Assembly: GCA_903929045.1 (NCBI GenBank) | Contig: CAIYTE010000058.1 | Location: forward strand, 1 to 33,504 | Direction of reading: 5' to 3' | DNA length: 33,504 nt | DNA from: an uncultured Hyphomicrobiales bacterium | GTDB taxonomy: Bacteria > Pseudomonadota > Alphaproteobacteria > Rhizobiales > Xanthobacteraceae | Part shown: positions 24,172 to 31,989 of the stretch, in pieces | Layout: each line of letters opens with the position of its first letter | Position numbering within the stretch: the stretch's first letter is position 1 | Translations under genes and position numbers: made by a program | Notes under the pieces: generated by a model | Seen by the model: the letters and a program-made list of their open reading frames with translations, nothing else | What the model was told of the DNA's origin: nothing | Database searches by the model: none

Positions 24172-25410
24172 ATGGAAATTCTCGTCATCGGCGGTGGCAT
24201 TGGCGGGCTGACGCTCGGCCTTATGTTGCATCGCGCCGGCATCGCTTGCCGCGTGTTCGAAGCGGCGTCCGAACTCAAGGCCGTCGGCGTCGGCATCAAC
24301 ATCCTGCCGCATGCCTCGCGCGAACTCTGCGCGCTCGGGCTGGAAGAGGCACTGGCCAAGGTCGCCGTCACGACGCGGGAATATTGCTTCTACAATCGCT
24401 ACGGCCAGTACATCTACAGCGAGCCGGCCGGCAAGTTCGCCGGTTACGACGTGCCGCAGTTCTCGATCCATCGCGGCGATCTGCAGATGGTGCTGCTCGA
24501 CGCTTTCGTCGAACGCGCCGGCGCCGACAAGGTGCTGACGGGCTGGCGCTGCACGCGCGTCGAATACGATGGCGACGAGGCGGTCGCGCATTTCGTCGAC
24601 GTCAACGGCAATCCCTTGCCGCCGCAGCGCGGCGCCGCCGTCATCAGTTGTGAAGGCATTCATTCGACGCTGCGCAAGCAGCTCTATCCGGACGAAGGCC
24701 CGCCGAAATATTCCGGCATCAATATGTGGCGCGGCGTCACGCGCTGGAAGCCGTTCATGTCCGGCGCCAGCATGATCCGCGTCGGCTGGCATCATCCCGC
24801 GAAACTCCTGATCTATCCGATCCGCAACAATGTCGATGCCGAAGGCCGTCAGCTGGTGAACTGGGTCTGCGATATCGAGACGCCGCAATATCTGTCGCGC
24901 GACTGGAACAGGCGTGGGCGGCTGGAAGATTTTCTCCCAGCGATGGCGGACTGGAAATTCGACTGGCTCGACGTGCCGGAGTTCATCCGCTCCTCCGACA
25001 CCATTCTCGAATATCCGATGGTCGATCAGGATCCGCTGCCGCGCTGGAGCTTCGGCCGGCTCACGCTGCTCGGCGACGCCGCGCACCCGATGTATCCGCG
25101 CGGCGCCAACGGTTCGGCGCAGGCGATCCTCGATTGCCGGGCTTTGTCGGATGCGTTGAAAGCGAATGCCGACCCGGTCGCCGCGCTCAAGGCCTATGAG
25201 GCCAAGCGTCTGCCGGAAACCAGCAAGGTCGTGCTCGCCAACCGCAGCGCGCCGCCGGACGCCATCCTGCATGAGGTCTTCCGCCGCACCGGCGACAAGC
25301 CGTTCCGGCACATCAACGATGTCATCAGCCAGGAAGAGCTGATTGCGCTGTCGGAGAGCTACAAGCGGGTGGCGGGCTACGACAAGGAAAAGCTCAAGAT
25401 CAACGCGTAG
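24172..25410 (+). CDS. FAD-dependent aromatic-type monooxygenase
   Basis: Group A flavoprotein monooxygenase of 412 residues (salicylate hydroxylase/UbiH/PhzS-like). The FAD-binding GxGxxG is IGGGIGG at 6-12; the NAD(P)H/FAD DG-type motif appears as ISCEGIHST near 158-166, with Glu where many members have Asp; and the second FAD motif is GDAAHPMYPRGANG at about 301-314. AAGGG precedes the ATG by 8 bp. It would hydroxylate an aromatic or heterocyclic substrate using NAD(P)H and O2. The nearest clues are dsbB upstream and cytochrome b561 302 bp downstream, neither of which suggests a substrate. A degradation or secondary-metabolite role is open. Confidence 0.88.
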   Translation: MEILVIGGGIGGLTLGLMLHRAGIACRVFEAASELKAVGVGINILPHASRELCALGLEEALAKVAVTTREYCFYNRYGQYIYSEPAGKFAGYDVPQFSIHRGDLQMVLLDAFVERAGADKVLTGWRCTRVEYDGDEAVAHFVDVNGNPLPPQRGAAVISCEGIHSTLRKQLYPDEGPPKYSGINMWRGVTRWKPFMSGASMIRVGWHHPAKLLIYPIRNNVDAEGRQLVNWVCDIETPQYLSRDWNRRGRLEDFLPAMADWKFDWLDVPEFIRSSDTILEYPMVDQDPLPRWSFGRLTLLGDAAHPMYPRGANGSAQAILDCRALSDALKANADPVAALKAYEAKRLPETSKVVLANRSAPPDAILHEVFRRTGDKPFRHINDVISQEELIALSESYKRVAGYDKEKLKINA

Positions 25411-25712
25411 CTGTCATGGCCGGGCTTGTCCCGGCCATCCACGACTTGGCCAAACAGTAAGTAAGGCGTGGATGCCCGGCACAAGGCCGGGCATGATGAG
25501 TGGAGAAATGAGCTTGAAATGACTACGGCCACGATAGGGAAGGCGCGGGTACATCCGCCGTCGCCTGCTATTCGTGGCCGTTCCGCGCTGGCTTTCGCCG
25601 CCGCGGCTGATAACGGAACTGCATCGCTCGAGAGCGCTGCGGCTCGACATCATCACTGCAACCCATATAGGGGTGGTTTGTTCCCAATCAAGGGCTGACG
25701 GAGAGGGCGAAA
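25411..25712. other. 302-bp intergenic region before cytochrome b561
   Basis: The first part is the inverted repeat at 25413-25497. The rest shows no convincing gene. A weak promoter candidate for the b561 gene is TCGACA-N16-TATAGG near 25647-25674; the ribosome site GAGAGGG lies just before the ATG. Confidence 0.4.
25413..25497. repeat. Two-hairpin inverted repeat, GTCATGGCCGGG type
   Basis: The left hairpin is ATGGCCGGG-CTTGT-CCCGGCCAT (25416-25438) and the right hairpin is ATGCCCGGC-ACAAG-GCCGGGCAT (25472-25494). The inner ends CCACG and CGTGG also pair. Stem sequences differ from those of the other elements but the plan is the same. Confidence 0.85.
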
Positions 25713-26246
25713 ATGGCGGCTACGAGCTACACCGGCACGGCGAAGGTCCTGCACTGGACGATCCTCGTCCTGCTGATCGCCCAGTTCATCTTCGCCTGGA
25801 CCATGCCCCACATCGGCCGCAACACGCCGGTGACAACGCTCATCAGCCTGCACTTCACCTTCGGCATCATCATTTTGGCGGTGGCGATCGTGCGCCTGAT
25901 CTGGCGCGCGACCCATGGCGAGCCGGCGCCGGCCGACGGCGTGCCGCTGTGGCAGACCGTCACCGCCCGCATCCTGCACTGGCTGCTCTATCTGCTGCTG
26001 TTCGTCGTGCCGATTCTCGGCTGGATGGATGCCTCGCGCCGCGGCATGCCGGTGGTGATGTTCGGACTCGAACTGCCGAAGCTCTTGGCGACCCGCGCGC
26101 CCGGCTGGGGCTGGACCGGCGACGTCCACGGCTTGCTGGCGAACTACGCCATGCTCGGCCTGGTCGGGCTGCACGTGCTGATGGCGCTGTATCATTACTT
26201 CGTGCGCCGCGACGGCGTGATGCAGCGGATGATGCCGGGCCGCTAG
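25713..26246 (+). CDS. Cytochrome b561 family protein
   Basis: Inner-membrane di-haem b cytochrome of 177 residues (prokaryotic b561/CybB type) that passes electrons between quinol and other acceptors. Four membrane helices are visible. The family's haem histidines fit H14 (KVLHW), H47 (SLHF), H139 (DVHG) and H154 (GLHV); H89 is another helical His. GAGAGGG precedes the ATG. Its stop codon TAG at 26244-26246 overlaps the stop of the convergent GFA gene, both read from the palindrome CTAG at 26243-26246. Some relatives act as superoxide:ubiquinone oxidoreductase; that is not testable here. Confidence 0.9.
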   Translation: MAATSYTGTAKVLHWTILVLLIAQFIFAWTMPHIGRNTPVTTLISLHFTFGIIILAVAIVRLIWRATHGEPAPADGVPLWQTVTARILHWLLYLLLFVVPILGWMDASRRGMPVVMFGLELPKLLATRAPGWGWTGDVHGLLANYAMLGLVGLHVLMALYHYFVRRDGVMQRMMPGR

Positions 26247-26725
26247 GCCTCCGGGAGCTTCTCGTAGCGCAACAGACCGGCGGTCACATAGGCCGGGCCG
26301 CCCGGCCGGTCGCTGTGATGCACGACGCCGTCGAGCACCGGCACGCATTCGAAATCGAACGGGCTGACGCCTTCGAGGCAGGCGACATTGATGCTGAAAT
26401 GGTTCGGGTTCGAGCGGCGGCGGTGATGCGTGTAGATCCCGCACTTTGAGCAGAAGTAATGCTCGGCCTTCTTGGTGTTGAACTGATAGAGCGTCAGCGC
26501 CTCCGACCCTTGCGTAATCGTCAGGTCGGGGAGCATGGCGGACACGACGACGGCACCGCGCATCCGGCAGAACGAACAGGTGCAGCGGCGAGGCTTTTCG
26601 AGACCTTCGACGAGTGTCACGGTGAAGCGAATGGTGCCGCAGTGGCAAGATCCGTTCATTGCGCCGTTCGTGGTCTTGTTGTCCGTCATGTGATCCGCCA
26701 TGGCCGTAGCTGAAGCACCGGCCAT
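26243..26725 (-). CDS. GFA (glutathione-dependent formaldehyde-activating) family zinc protein
   Basis: Protein of 160 residues with the GFA/CENP-V zinc fold. All seven cysteines are present: SCHCG (C27, C29), CTCSFC (C48, C50, C53) and CSKCG (C92, C95), followed by IYTHH. The family was named for formaldehyde-glutathione condensation, though for most members this activity is not shown. The first Met (26725) was kept; Mets at 26701, 26689 and 26659 are alternatives, and the core begins near the last. It starts 27 bp after the nrdB stop with no terminator between, so it is likely cotranscribed with the ribonucleotide reductase genes and would share the B12 control. Confidence 0.85.
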   Translation of the reverse strand: MAGASATAMADHMTDNKTTNGAMNGSCHCGTIRFTVTLVEGLEKPRRCTCSFCRMRGAVVVSAMLPDLTITQGSEALTLYQFNTKKAEHYFCSKCGIYTHHRRRSNPNHFSINVACLEGVSPFDFECVPVLDGVVHHSDRPGGPAYVTAGLLRYEKLPEA

Positions 26726-26752
26726 GGCAGATTTGTGGCCGCTGTGTCGAGG

Positions 26753-27874
26753 TCAATCCCAGGCCAGCGCGCCGCCGTTCTGGTATTCGATGACGCGGGT
26801 CTCAAAGAAGTTCTTTTCCTTCTTCAGGTCCATCGCCTCCGACATCCACGGGAACGGATTATCCGTTTCCGCGAACACCGGTCCAAGGCCGAGCTGCGCG
26901 CAGCGCCGGTTCGCAATGAAGTGCATGTACTGCTCGCACAGCGCCGCATTCAGGCCGAGGAAGCCGCGCGGCATGGTATCGCGGCCATAGGCGGCCTCGA
27001 GCTGCGCGGCGTCGGTCAGCATCTGCCGGACTTCGTCCTGGAACGCGCGCGTCCACAGATGCGGGTTCTCGGCCTTGATCTGGTTGATGACGTCGATGCC
27101 GAAGTTCAGATGGATCGATTCATCGCGCAGGATGTACTGATACTGCTCGGCGATGCCGACCATCTTGTTGCGCCGGCCGAGCGACAGGATCTGCGCGAAG
27201 CCGGTATAGAACCACATGCCCTCGAAGCAGACATAAAAGGCGATGAGGTCACGCAGGAAGGCCTGATCGGCTTCCAGCGTGCCGGTCTTGAAGTCCGGGT
27301 CGTCGAGATGCTGCGTGTGCTTGAGCGCCCACGCCGCCTTGTCGGTGATCGACGGCACCTCGCGATACATGTTGAACAATTCGCCTTCGTCGAGGCCGAG
27401 GCTTTCGACAATGTACTGGAAGGTGTGCGTGTGCACGGCCTCCTCGAAAGCCTGCCGCAACAGATACTGCCGGCATTCGGGATTGGTGAGGTGGCGGTAG
27501 ATCGCCAGCACGATGTTGTTGGCGACCAGCGATTCGGACGCGGCGAAGAAGCCGAGATTACGCTTGATGCTGCGGCGTTCGTCCTCGGTGAGGCCGTCGC
27601 GTGATTTCCACAGCGCAATGTCGGCCTGCATTGAGACTTCGGTCGGCATCCAGTGATTATTGCAGCCGGCGAGATATTTCTCCCACGCCCATTTGTATTT
27701 GAGCGGCAGCAACTGATTGACGTCGGCGCGGCAGTTGATCATCGCCTTTTCATCGACGCTGACGCGGCCGGCGCCGCGCGCAATGACGCCTAATCCTGCT
27801 GCGTGATCGTCGATGGGGAGGGCTGCTGCGGGCACGGCAGGCTTTTGCGATGTTGGTTCGGACCAATCGAGCAT
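26753..27874 (-). CDS. nrdB: Ribonucleotide reductase small subunit, class Ic-like (Phe at the radical site)
   Basis: R2 subunit of about 373 residues that provides the metal cofactor for reduction of ribonucleotides to deoxyribonucleotides. Counting from the ATG at 27874, metal ligands are E114 (in AASESL), E145 and H148 (EEAVH), E218 (FEGMWFY), E252 and H255 (RDESIH). Two positions differ from the E. coli enzyme. The first ligand, Asp84 there, is Glu here. The radical tyrosine, Tyr122 there, is F152 here, in EAVHTHTF (codon TTC, 27419-27421). This pair is the signature of class Ic R2 as in Chlamydia, which uses Mn/Fe without a tyrosyl radical. A TTG at 27886 is in frame with no ribosome site. 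It follows nrdA after a 149-bp gap holding an inverted repeat. Confidence 0.93.
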   Translation of the reverse strand: MLDWSEPTSQKPAVPAAALPIDDHAAGLGVIARGAGRVSVDEKAMINCRADVNQLLPLKYKWAWEKYLAGCNNHWMPTEVSMQADIALWKSRDGLTEDERRSIKRNLGFFAASESLVANNIVLAIYRHLTNPECRQYLLRQAFEEAVHTHTFQYIVESLGLDEGELFNMYREVPSITDKAAWALKHTQHLDDPDFKTGTLEADQAFLRDLIAFYVCFEGMWFYTGFAQILSLGRRNKMVGIAEQYQYILRDESIHLNFGIDVINQIKAENPHLWTRAFQDEVRQMLTDAAQLEAAYGRDTMPRGFLGLNAALCEQYMHFIANRRCAQLGLGPVFAETDNPFPWMSEAMDLKKEKNFFETRVIEYQNGGALAWD

Positions 27875-27924
27875 GGGGAGTTCCAATGTGGTTTCGCGCT
27901 GTGCGGGGAATTAAATGTTAATGG

Positions 27925-28016
27925 TCATTGCGAGGAGCCCTTGCGACGAAGCAATCCAGTTCCTGACGAGTTTGTGGCTGTCTGGATTGCCGCGTCGCTT
28001 CGCTCCTCGCAATGAC
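27925..28016. repeat. Intergenic inverted repeat, GTCATTGCGAGGAGC type
   Basis: It begins GTCATTGCGAGGAGC and ends with the exact complement GCTCCTCGCAATGAC. Inner arms GCAATCCAG and CTGGATTGC also pair. A truncated copy of the right end opens the window (2-19). It lies between nrdA and nrdB, inside the operon. This family is widespread in Bradyrhizobium-like genomes. Confidence 0.88.
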
Positions 28017-28035
28017 GGAAGTGAGTGCGTGCCTT

Positions 28036-30888
28036 CTACTGGCAGGCTTCGCAGTCGGGATCGTTGATGAGGCAGGCCTTGCCCTCGACAATAATCGGTT
28101 CGCTCGCGGCCATGACGGCCGACGACACGGCGTTCAGCTTGCCGTCGGTGCCCTTGAGCGTCGATTTCTCGACATGCGTGGCGCTGCGCGAGCGCAGGTA
28201 ATAGGTCGTCTTCAGGCCGCGATCCCACGCCAGTTGATAGAGCTGGTCGAGTTTCCGGCCGTTCGGCGCCGCGATGTAGAGGTTGAGCGACTGCGCCTGG
28301 TCGATCCATTTCTGTCGCCGCGCGGCGCTTTCGATCAGCCAGGATGAGTCGATCTCGAAGGCGGTGGCGTAGACGGCTTTCAGATCGTCGGGCACGCGGT
28401 CGATGGCGCCGACGCTGCCGTCGAAATATTTGAGATCCGACACCATGACCTCGTCCCACAGGCCGCGGGCCTTCAGATCGTGCACGAGATATTCGTTCAC
28501 GACCGTGAAGTCGCCGGACATGTTCGATTTGACGTAGAGGTTCTGATAGGCGGGTTCGATCGATTGCGACACGCCGCAGATATTGGAGATCGTCGCTGTC
28601 GGTGCGATCGCCATGGTGTTGGAGTTGCGCATGCCCTGGGCCCTGACCTTCGCGCGCAAGCTGTTCCAGTCGAGCGTGAACGACGCTTCCAGCGTGACGC
28701 CGCGCGAATTGGCCAACAGGGCAACCGAGTCGATCGGCAAGACGCCCTGGCTCCAGAGCGAGCCTTCGTAGGACGGATAGCGCCCGCGCTCCGCAGCCAA
28801 ATCGGCTGAGGCCGAAATCGCGTGGTAGCTGATGGCTTCCATGCTCTCGTCCGCGAAGGCCACGGCGGCGTCGGATGCCGTCGCAATGCGCTGGATCTGC
28901 AGCGCGTCCTGGAAGCCCATCAGGCCGAGGCCGACGGGGCGGTGGCGCATGTTGGAGCGGCGCGCCTCAGGGATGGTGTAGAAGTTTACGTCCAGCACAT
29001 TGTCGAGCATGCGCATCGCGGTCTTCACCGTGCGTGCCAGCTTGTCGCGATTGAGTCCGTTCGGCGTGACGTGATTGACCAGATTGACCGAGCCGAGATT
29101 GCACACGGCCACTTCGTCGTCCGAGGTATTGAGGGTGATCTCGGTGCAGAGGTTTGACGAATGCACCACGCCGGAATGCTGTTGCGGCGAGCGAATGTTG
29201 CAGGGGTCTTTGAACGTGATCCACGGATGCCCGGTTTCGAACAGCATGGTCAGCATGCGTCGCCACAGGTCGACGGCGCGGACCTCCTTGAACACGGTGA
29301 GTTCGCCACGCGCGGCGCGGGCTTCGGCGGCTTCGTAGGCCGTCTTGAACGCGGGTCCGAAAAGATCGTGCAGGTCCGGCGTCTCGTCCGGCGAGAACAA
29401 GGTCCACGGCCCGTCTTCCTTGACGCGCTGCATGAACAGGTCCGGCACCCAGTTAGCCGTGTTCATGTCATGCGTACGGCGGCGGTCGTCGCCGGTGTTT
29501 TTGCGCAGGTCCAGAAATTCCTCGATGTCGATGTGCCAGGTCTCGAGATAGGCGCAGACCGCGCCCTTGCGCTTGCCGCCCTGGTTGACGGCGATGGCGG
29601 TGTCGTTGGCGACCTTCAGGAACGGCACGACCCCTTGCGACGCGCCATTGGTGCCCTTGATGTGGGCGCCGAGGCCGCGCACGCGTGTCCAGTCATTGCC
29701 GAGGCCGCCGGCGTATTTCGACAGCAGCGCGTTGTCTTTCACCGATTTGAAAATGCCGTCGAGATCGTCCGGCACGCTGGTCAGGAAGCAGGACGACAAT
29801 TGCGGGCGCAGCGTGCCCGAATTGAACAAAGTCGGCGTCGACGACATGAAGTCGAACGACGACAGCAGCCGGTAGAACTCGATGGCGCGGTCTTCGCGGT
29901 CGATTTCGCGGATGGCCAGCCCCATGGCGACGCGCATGAAGAAGGCCTGCGGCATCTCGATGCGCGTATTGCCGCTGTGGATCAGATAGCGGTCGTACAA
30001 AGTCTGGAAGCCGAGGAACTGGAAGGCGCGGTCGCGTTGCGGATCGATGGCGGCGGCGATCTTCGAAAGGTCAAAGCGCGCCAGCTCCGGATCGAGCAGC
30101 TTCAACTCGATGGCCTTCTTCACATAGGCCGGGAAGTATTCGGTGTAATCGATGGCCTTGCCGGTGGCGGCCTCGCCGAGAATAAAAGCGGCGACTTCGT
30201 CGGACAGCTTGTCGAGCAACAGCCGGGCGCTGACATAGGCGTAGTTCGGCTCCGACTCGATCAGCACACGCGCCGCCATGATCTTGGCGAGCGCCAGTTC
30301 GTCGGTGCTGATGCCGTCGTAGATATTGCGTTTGATCTCGGCGAGGATCGGGGTGGCATCGGCGCCTTCAAGACCTTCGCAAGCGGCGGTAACGCTTGCC
30401 TCGACACGCGCAAAATCGAGCGCGATGTCGCGGCCGCTGGCGGTCTTCAGGCGCATCGCCGGCTCAAGGGGTTGCGCGACGACGGCCTTTTCCGCCTCGC
30501 GGGCTTTGGCGCGTTCCTCGCGATACAGCACGTAGGCGCGCGCCACTTTGTGGTGCTCGCTGCGCATCAAGGCCAGTTCGACCTGATCCTGAATGTCCTC
30601 GATGTGGAAGGTGCGGCCTTCGCCGGCACGGCGCGTCAGTGCGGCGACGACCTGCGTTGTCAGCGCTTCGACCGCTTCATGGATACGGCGCGACGCGGCG
30701 GCGGCGCCGCCTTCGACGGCAAGGAAGGCCTTGGTCAGCGCGATGGAAATCTTGCCGGCATCGAACTGCGTCACCGCGCCGTTGCGGCGGATGACCTGAT
30801 AGCCCGGTTCGGATCTGGATGATGGCGCGGTGGCTGCCGCGTGCGGAATGATGGGCGTGGTGGACGGAAAGTCGGCAGCAAGAGACAT
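28036..30888 (-). CDS. nrdA: Ribonucleotide reductase large (catalytic) subunit, class I
   Basis: Catalytic subunit of 950 residues. An N-terminal ATP-cone (about 30-125, YQVIRRNGAVTQFDAGKISI then the FHIEDIQDQVE block) serves allosteric activity control. The ten-stranded barrel follows with the three active-site cysteines: C367 (QLSSCFLT), C581 with N579 and E583 (SSNLCTEI), and C596 (AVCNLGS). C367 and C596 form the substrate-reducing pair and C581 is the thiyl position. The C-terminal shuttle pair is CEAC (946-949). The specificity and barrel sequences (APTATISNICGVSQSIEP, NLYVKSN) are typical of class I. The ATG is at 30888; the leader of about 300 bases carries the cobalamin riboswitch. 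Intact, no intein. Confidence 0.95.
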   Translation of the reverse strand: MSLAADFPSTTPIIPHAAATAPSSRSEPGYQVIRRNGAVTQFDAGKISIALTKAFLAVEGGAAAASRRIHEAVEALTTQVVAALTRRAGEGRTFHIEDIQDQVELALMRSEHHKVARAYVLYREERAKAREAEKAVVAQPLEPAMRLKTASGRDIALDFARVEASVTAACEGLEGADATPILAEIKRNIYDGISTDELALAKIMAARVLIESEPNYAYVSARLLLDKLSDEVAAFILGEAATGKAIDYTEYFPAYVKKAIELKLLDPELARFDLSKIAAAIDPQRDRAFQFLGFQTLYDRYLIHSGNTRIEMPQAFFMRVAMGLAIREIDREDRAIEFYRLLSSFDFMSSTPTLFNSGTLRPQLSSCFLTSVPDDLDGIFKSVKDNALLSKYAGGLGNDWTRVRGLGAHIKGTNGASQGVVPFLKVANDTAIAVNQGGKRKGAVCAYLETWHIDIEEFLDLRKNTGDDRRRTHDMNTANWVPDLFMQRVKEDGPWTLFSPDETPDLHDLFGPAFKTAYEAAEARAARGELTVFKEVRAVDLWRRMLTMLFETGHPWITFKDPCNIRSPQQHSGVVHSSNLCTEITLNTSDDEVAVCNLGSVNLVNHVTPNGLNRDKLARTVKTAMRMLDNVLDVNFYTIPEARRSNMRHRPVGLGLMGFQDALQIQRIATASDAAVAFADESMEAISYHAISASADLAAERGRYPSYEGSLWSQGVLPIDSVALLANSRGVTLEASFTLDWNSLRAKVRAQGMRNSNTMAIAPTATISNICGVSQSIEPAYQNLYVKSNMSGDFTVVNEYLVHDLKARGLWDEVMVSDLKYFDGSVGAIDRVPDDLKAVYATAFEIDSSWLIESAARRQKWIDQAQSLNLYIAAPNGRKLDQLYQLAWDRGLKTTYYLRSRSATHVEKSTLKGTDGKLNAVSSAVMAASEPIIVEGKACLINDPDCEACQ

Positions 30889-30896
30889 CGGCAGGA

Positions 30897-30912
30897 CCCC
30901 GAAATGTTGGGG
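30897..30912 (-). promoter_or_regulatory. Possible ribosome-site hairpin before nrdA
   Basis: On the transcript, CCCC-AACATTTC-GGGG can pair just before GGGGTCC, the only Shine-Dalgarno-like stretch ahead of the nrdA ATG. It is a candidate for translational output of the riboswitch; the four-pair stem is weak evidence. Confidence 0.25.
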
Positions 30913-31009
30913 CAGGGGCCAATGCGGTTGTGTTTGAAAAACGGACGGACGAAAGCCGCGCGCAGTTCAGCCACGACCTGCCGGGACACCCCGCCCGAGG
31001 ACGATTCTT

Positions 31010-31198
31010 CTGTCAGGGCAGGTCTCCTGGCTCGCGGGTCGTTGCGTCTGTCCGGTCTTCCCGAGACCTTGCGGTCTCAGTGACTTGATACTTGGACTTC
31101 AGCTCGCCGCTTACAGTTGCGGGGGCAGCTTCGGCATTGGCCCATCGAAGTAACGGGGGCCGTACCGAATTCCCTCTTAGCTCCAAAACTTGCGGTCT
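31010..31198 (-). ncRNA. Cobalamin (B12) riboswitch in the nrdA leader
   Basis: Read on the minus strand, the classic elements occur in order: GGGAATTCGGT near the 5' end, CCGAAGCTGCCCCCGCAACTG then TAAGCGG (the conserved core; first part CCGAAGCTGCCCCCGC), AAGTCACTG, a variable hairpin GAGACCGCAAGGTCTC, GGGAAGACCGG, and finally the B12 box GCCAGGAGACCTGCC at about 31018-31032. Spacing matches the adenosylcobalamin class. Only about 120 bases separate it from the nrdA ATG. The next gene downstream on this strand is nrdA, so that is its target. B12 binding is expected to lower nrdA-nrdB expression. No clear rho-independent terminator follows, so control may be translational. Confidence 0.95.
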
Positions 31199-31213
31199 AG
31201 AGAACCGTGACGC

Positions 31214-31223
31214 CTATATCTAG
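31214..31223. promoter_or_regulatory. Putative NrdR box overlapping the nrdA promoter
   Basis: CTATATCTAG (CTAGATATAG on the minus strand) fits 9 of 10 positions of the NrdR core consensus CwAtATaTwG. It overlaps the -10 region. NrdR usually binds two boxes about 31 bp apart and I found no clear second one, so confidence is limited. Confidence 0.4.
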
Positions 31224-31247
31224 TAGGGCCGGTCATGATTCTGTCAA
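31217..31247 (-). promoter_or_regulatory. Promoter of the nrdA-nrdB operon
   Basis: A perfect -35 TTGACA (31242-31247 on the complement) is followed at 19 bp by TAGATA, or at 16 bp by TACTAG. Transcription would begin near 31208, a few bases before the riboswitch, which fits the leader well. Confidence 0.6.
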
Positions 31248-31250
31248 GCA

Positions 31251-31281
31251 GAAGAAAAAGCGGGGACGCATTCGTCCCCGC
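31251..31281 (-). terminator. Rho-independent terminator of the HNH gene
   Basis: On the minus strand, GCGGGGACG-AATG-CGTCCCCGC (stem 31281-31273 with 31268-31260) runs into TTTTTCTTC. It ends transcription of the HNH gene 32 bp past its stop and just before the nrdA promoter, insulating the two units. Confidence 0.92.
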
Positions 31282-31312
31282 AACGCACAGCCAAATTCGG
31301 AAGTGGAAAATT

Positions 31313-31870
31313 TTACGGCTCGAGTTCGCTATCCCAGTAGAGATAGTCGACCCAGCTCTCGTGCAGGTAGTTCGGCGGGAAGGCCCGGCCGTTGCGGTGC
31401 AGGTGATGCACCGTCGGCTGGAACGGCATCTGCGCCGGATACATCCGCGCTTCCGCCATCGTGTGGCTGCCCTTGCGCAGATTGCACGGCGAGCACGCCG
31501 CCAGCACGTTGTCCCACGACGTCATGCCGCCGCGTGAACGCGGAATCAGATGATCGAAGGTGAGGTCGTCGCGGCTGCCGCAATACTGGCAGGCGAAACG
31601 GTCGCGCAGGAAAACGTTGAAGCGGGTGAATGCGGGGTGTGTCGAAGGCTTCACGTAGGTCTTGAGCGAGACCACGCTCGGCATCTTCATTTCGAACGTC
31701 GGCGAGCGAACGGCGTGATCGTAATTGGCAACGATGTTCACGCGTTCGAGAAACACCGCCTTGATCGCGTCCTGCCAGGACCACAGCGACAAGGGATAGT
31801 AACTCAATGGCCGAAAATCAGCGTTGAGCACCAAAGCGGGAAACCCGCTCGGCGAGACGTGTACGTTCAA
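31313..31870 (-). CDS. HNH endonuclease family protein (TTG start)
   Basis: Protein of 185 residues with a zinc-stabilised HNH nuclease domain: CQYCG (C94, C97), LTFDHLIPRSRGG (H107), WDNVLAACSPCNLRKG (N121, C126, C129). The N-terminal half, VLNADFRPLSYYPLSLWSWQ, is the conserved part of this widespread orphan family in alphaproteobacteria, which has no nearby toxin, phage or restriction partner. The TTG at 31870 is chosen as start: AAGGAG lies 8 bp upstream and it gives MNVHVSPSGFP, the family's usual N-terminus. A GTG at 31909 is in frame but lacks a ribosome site and lies almost at the predicted transcription start. Its cellular job is not established. Confidence 0.88.
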   Translation of the reverse strand: MNVHVSPSGFPALVLNADFRPLSYYPLSLWSWQDAIKAVFLERVNIVANYDHAVRSPTFEMKMPSVVSLKTYVKPSTHPAFTRFNVFLRDRFACQYCGSRDDLTFDHLIPRSRGGMTSWDNVLAACSPCNLRKGSHTMAEARMYPAQMPFQPTVHHLHRNGRAFPPNYLHESWVDYLYWDSELEP

Positions 31871-31923
31871 ATGCGACGCTCCTTGACCTCCTAGGAACGC
31901 TGCCGTCACGCAGCTAACGCCCT

Positions 31924-31953
31924 AGTATAAGGGCAGCGTGACAAGCTTGTGAA
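31924..31953 (-). promoter_or_regulatory. Promoter of the HNH gene
   Basis: TTCACA (31948-31953 complement), an 18-bp spacer and TATACT (31924-31929 complement), each 5 of 6 to the sigma-70 consensus. Expected start near 31917 gives a leader of about 45 bases to the TTG start. Confidence 0.6.
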
Positions 31954-31989
31954 GTAGAGGATGGGCGCCGGCTAACAGGCGGTGCTGCC

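Noticed and set aside
29161-30822. 553-codon plus-strand frame opposite nrdA
   Set aside because: Fully antisense to a complete nrdA with all catalytic residues; no domain in the translation.
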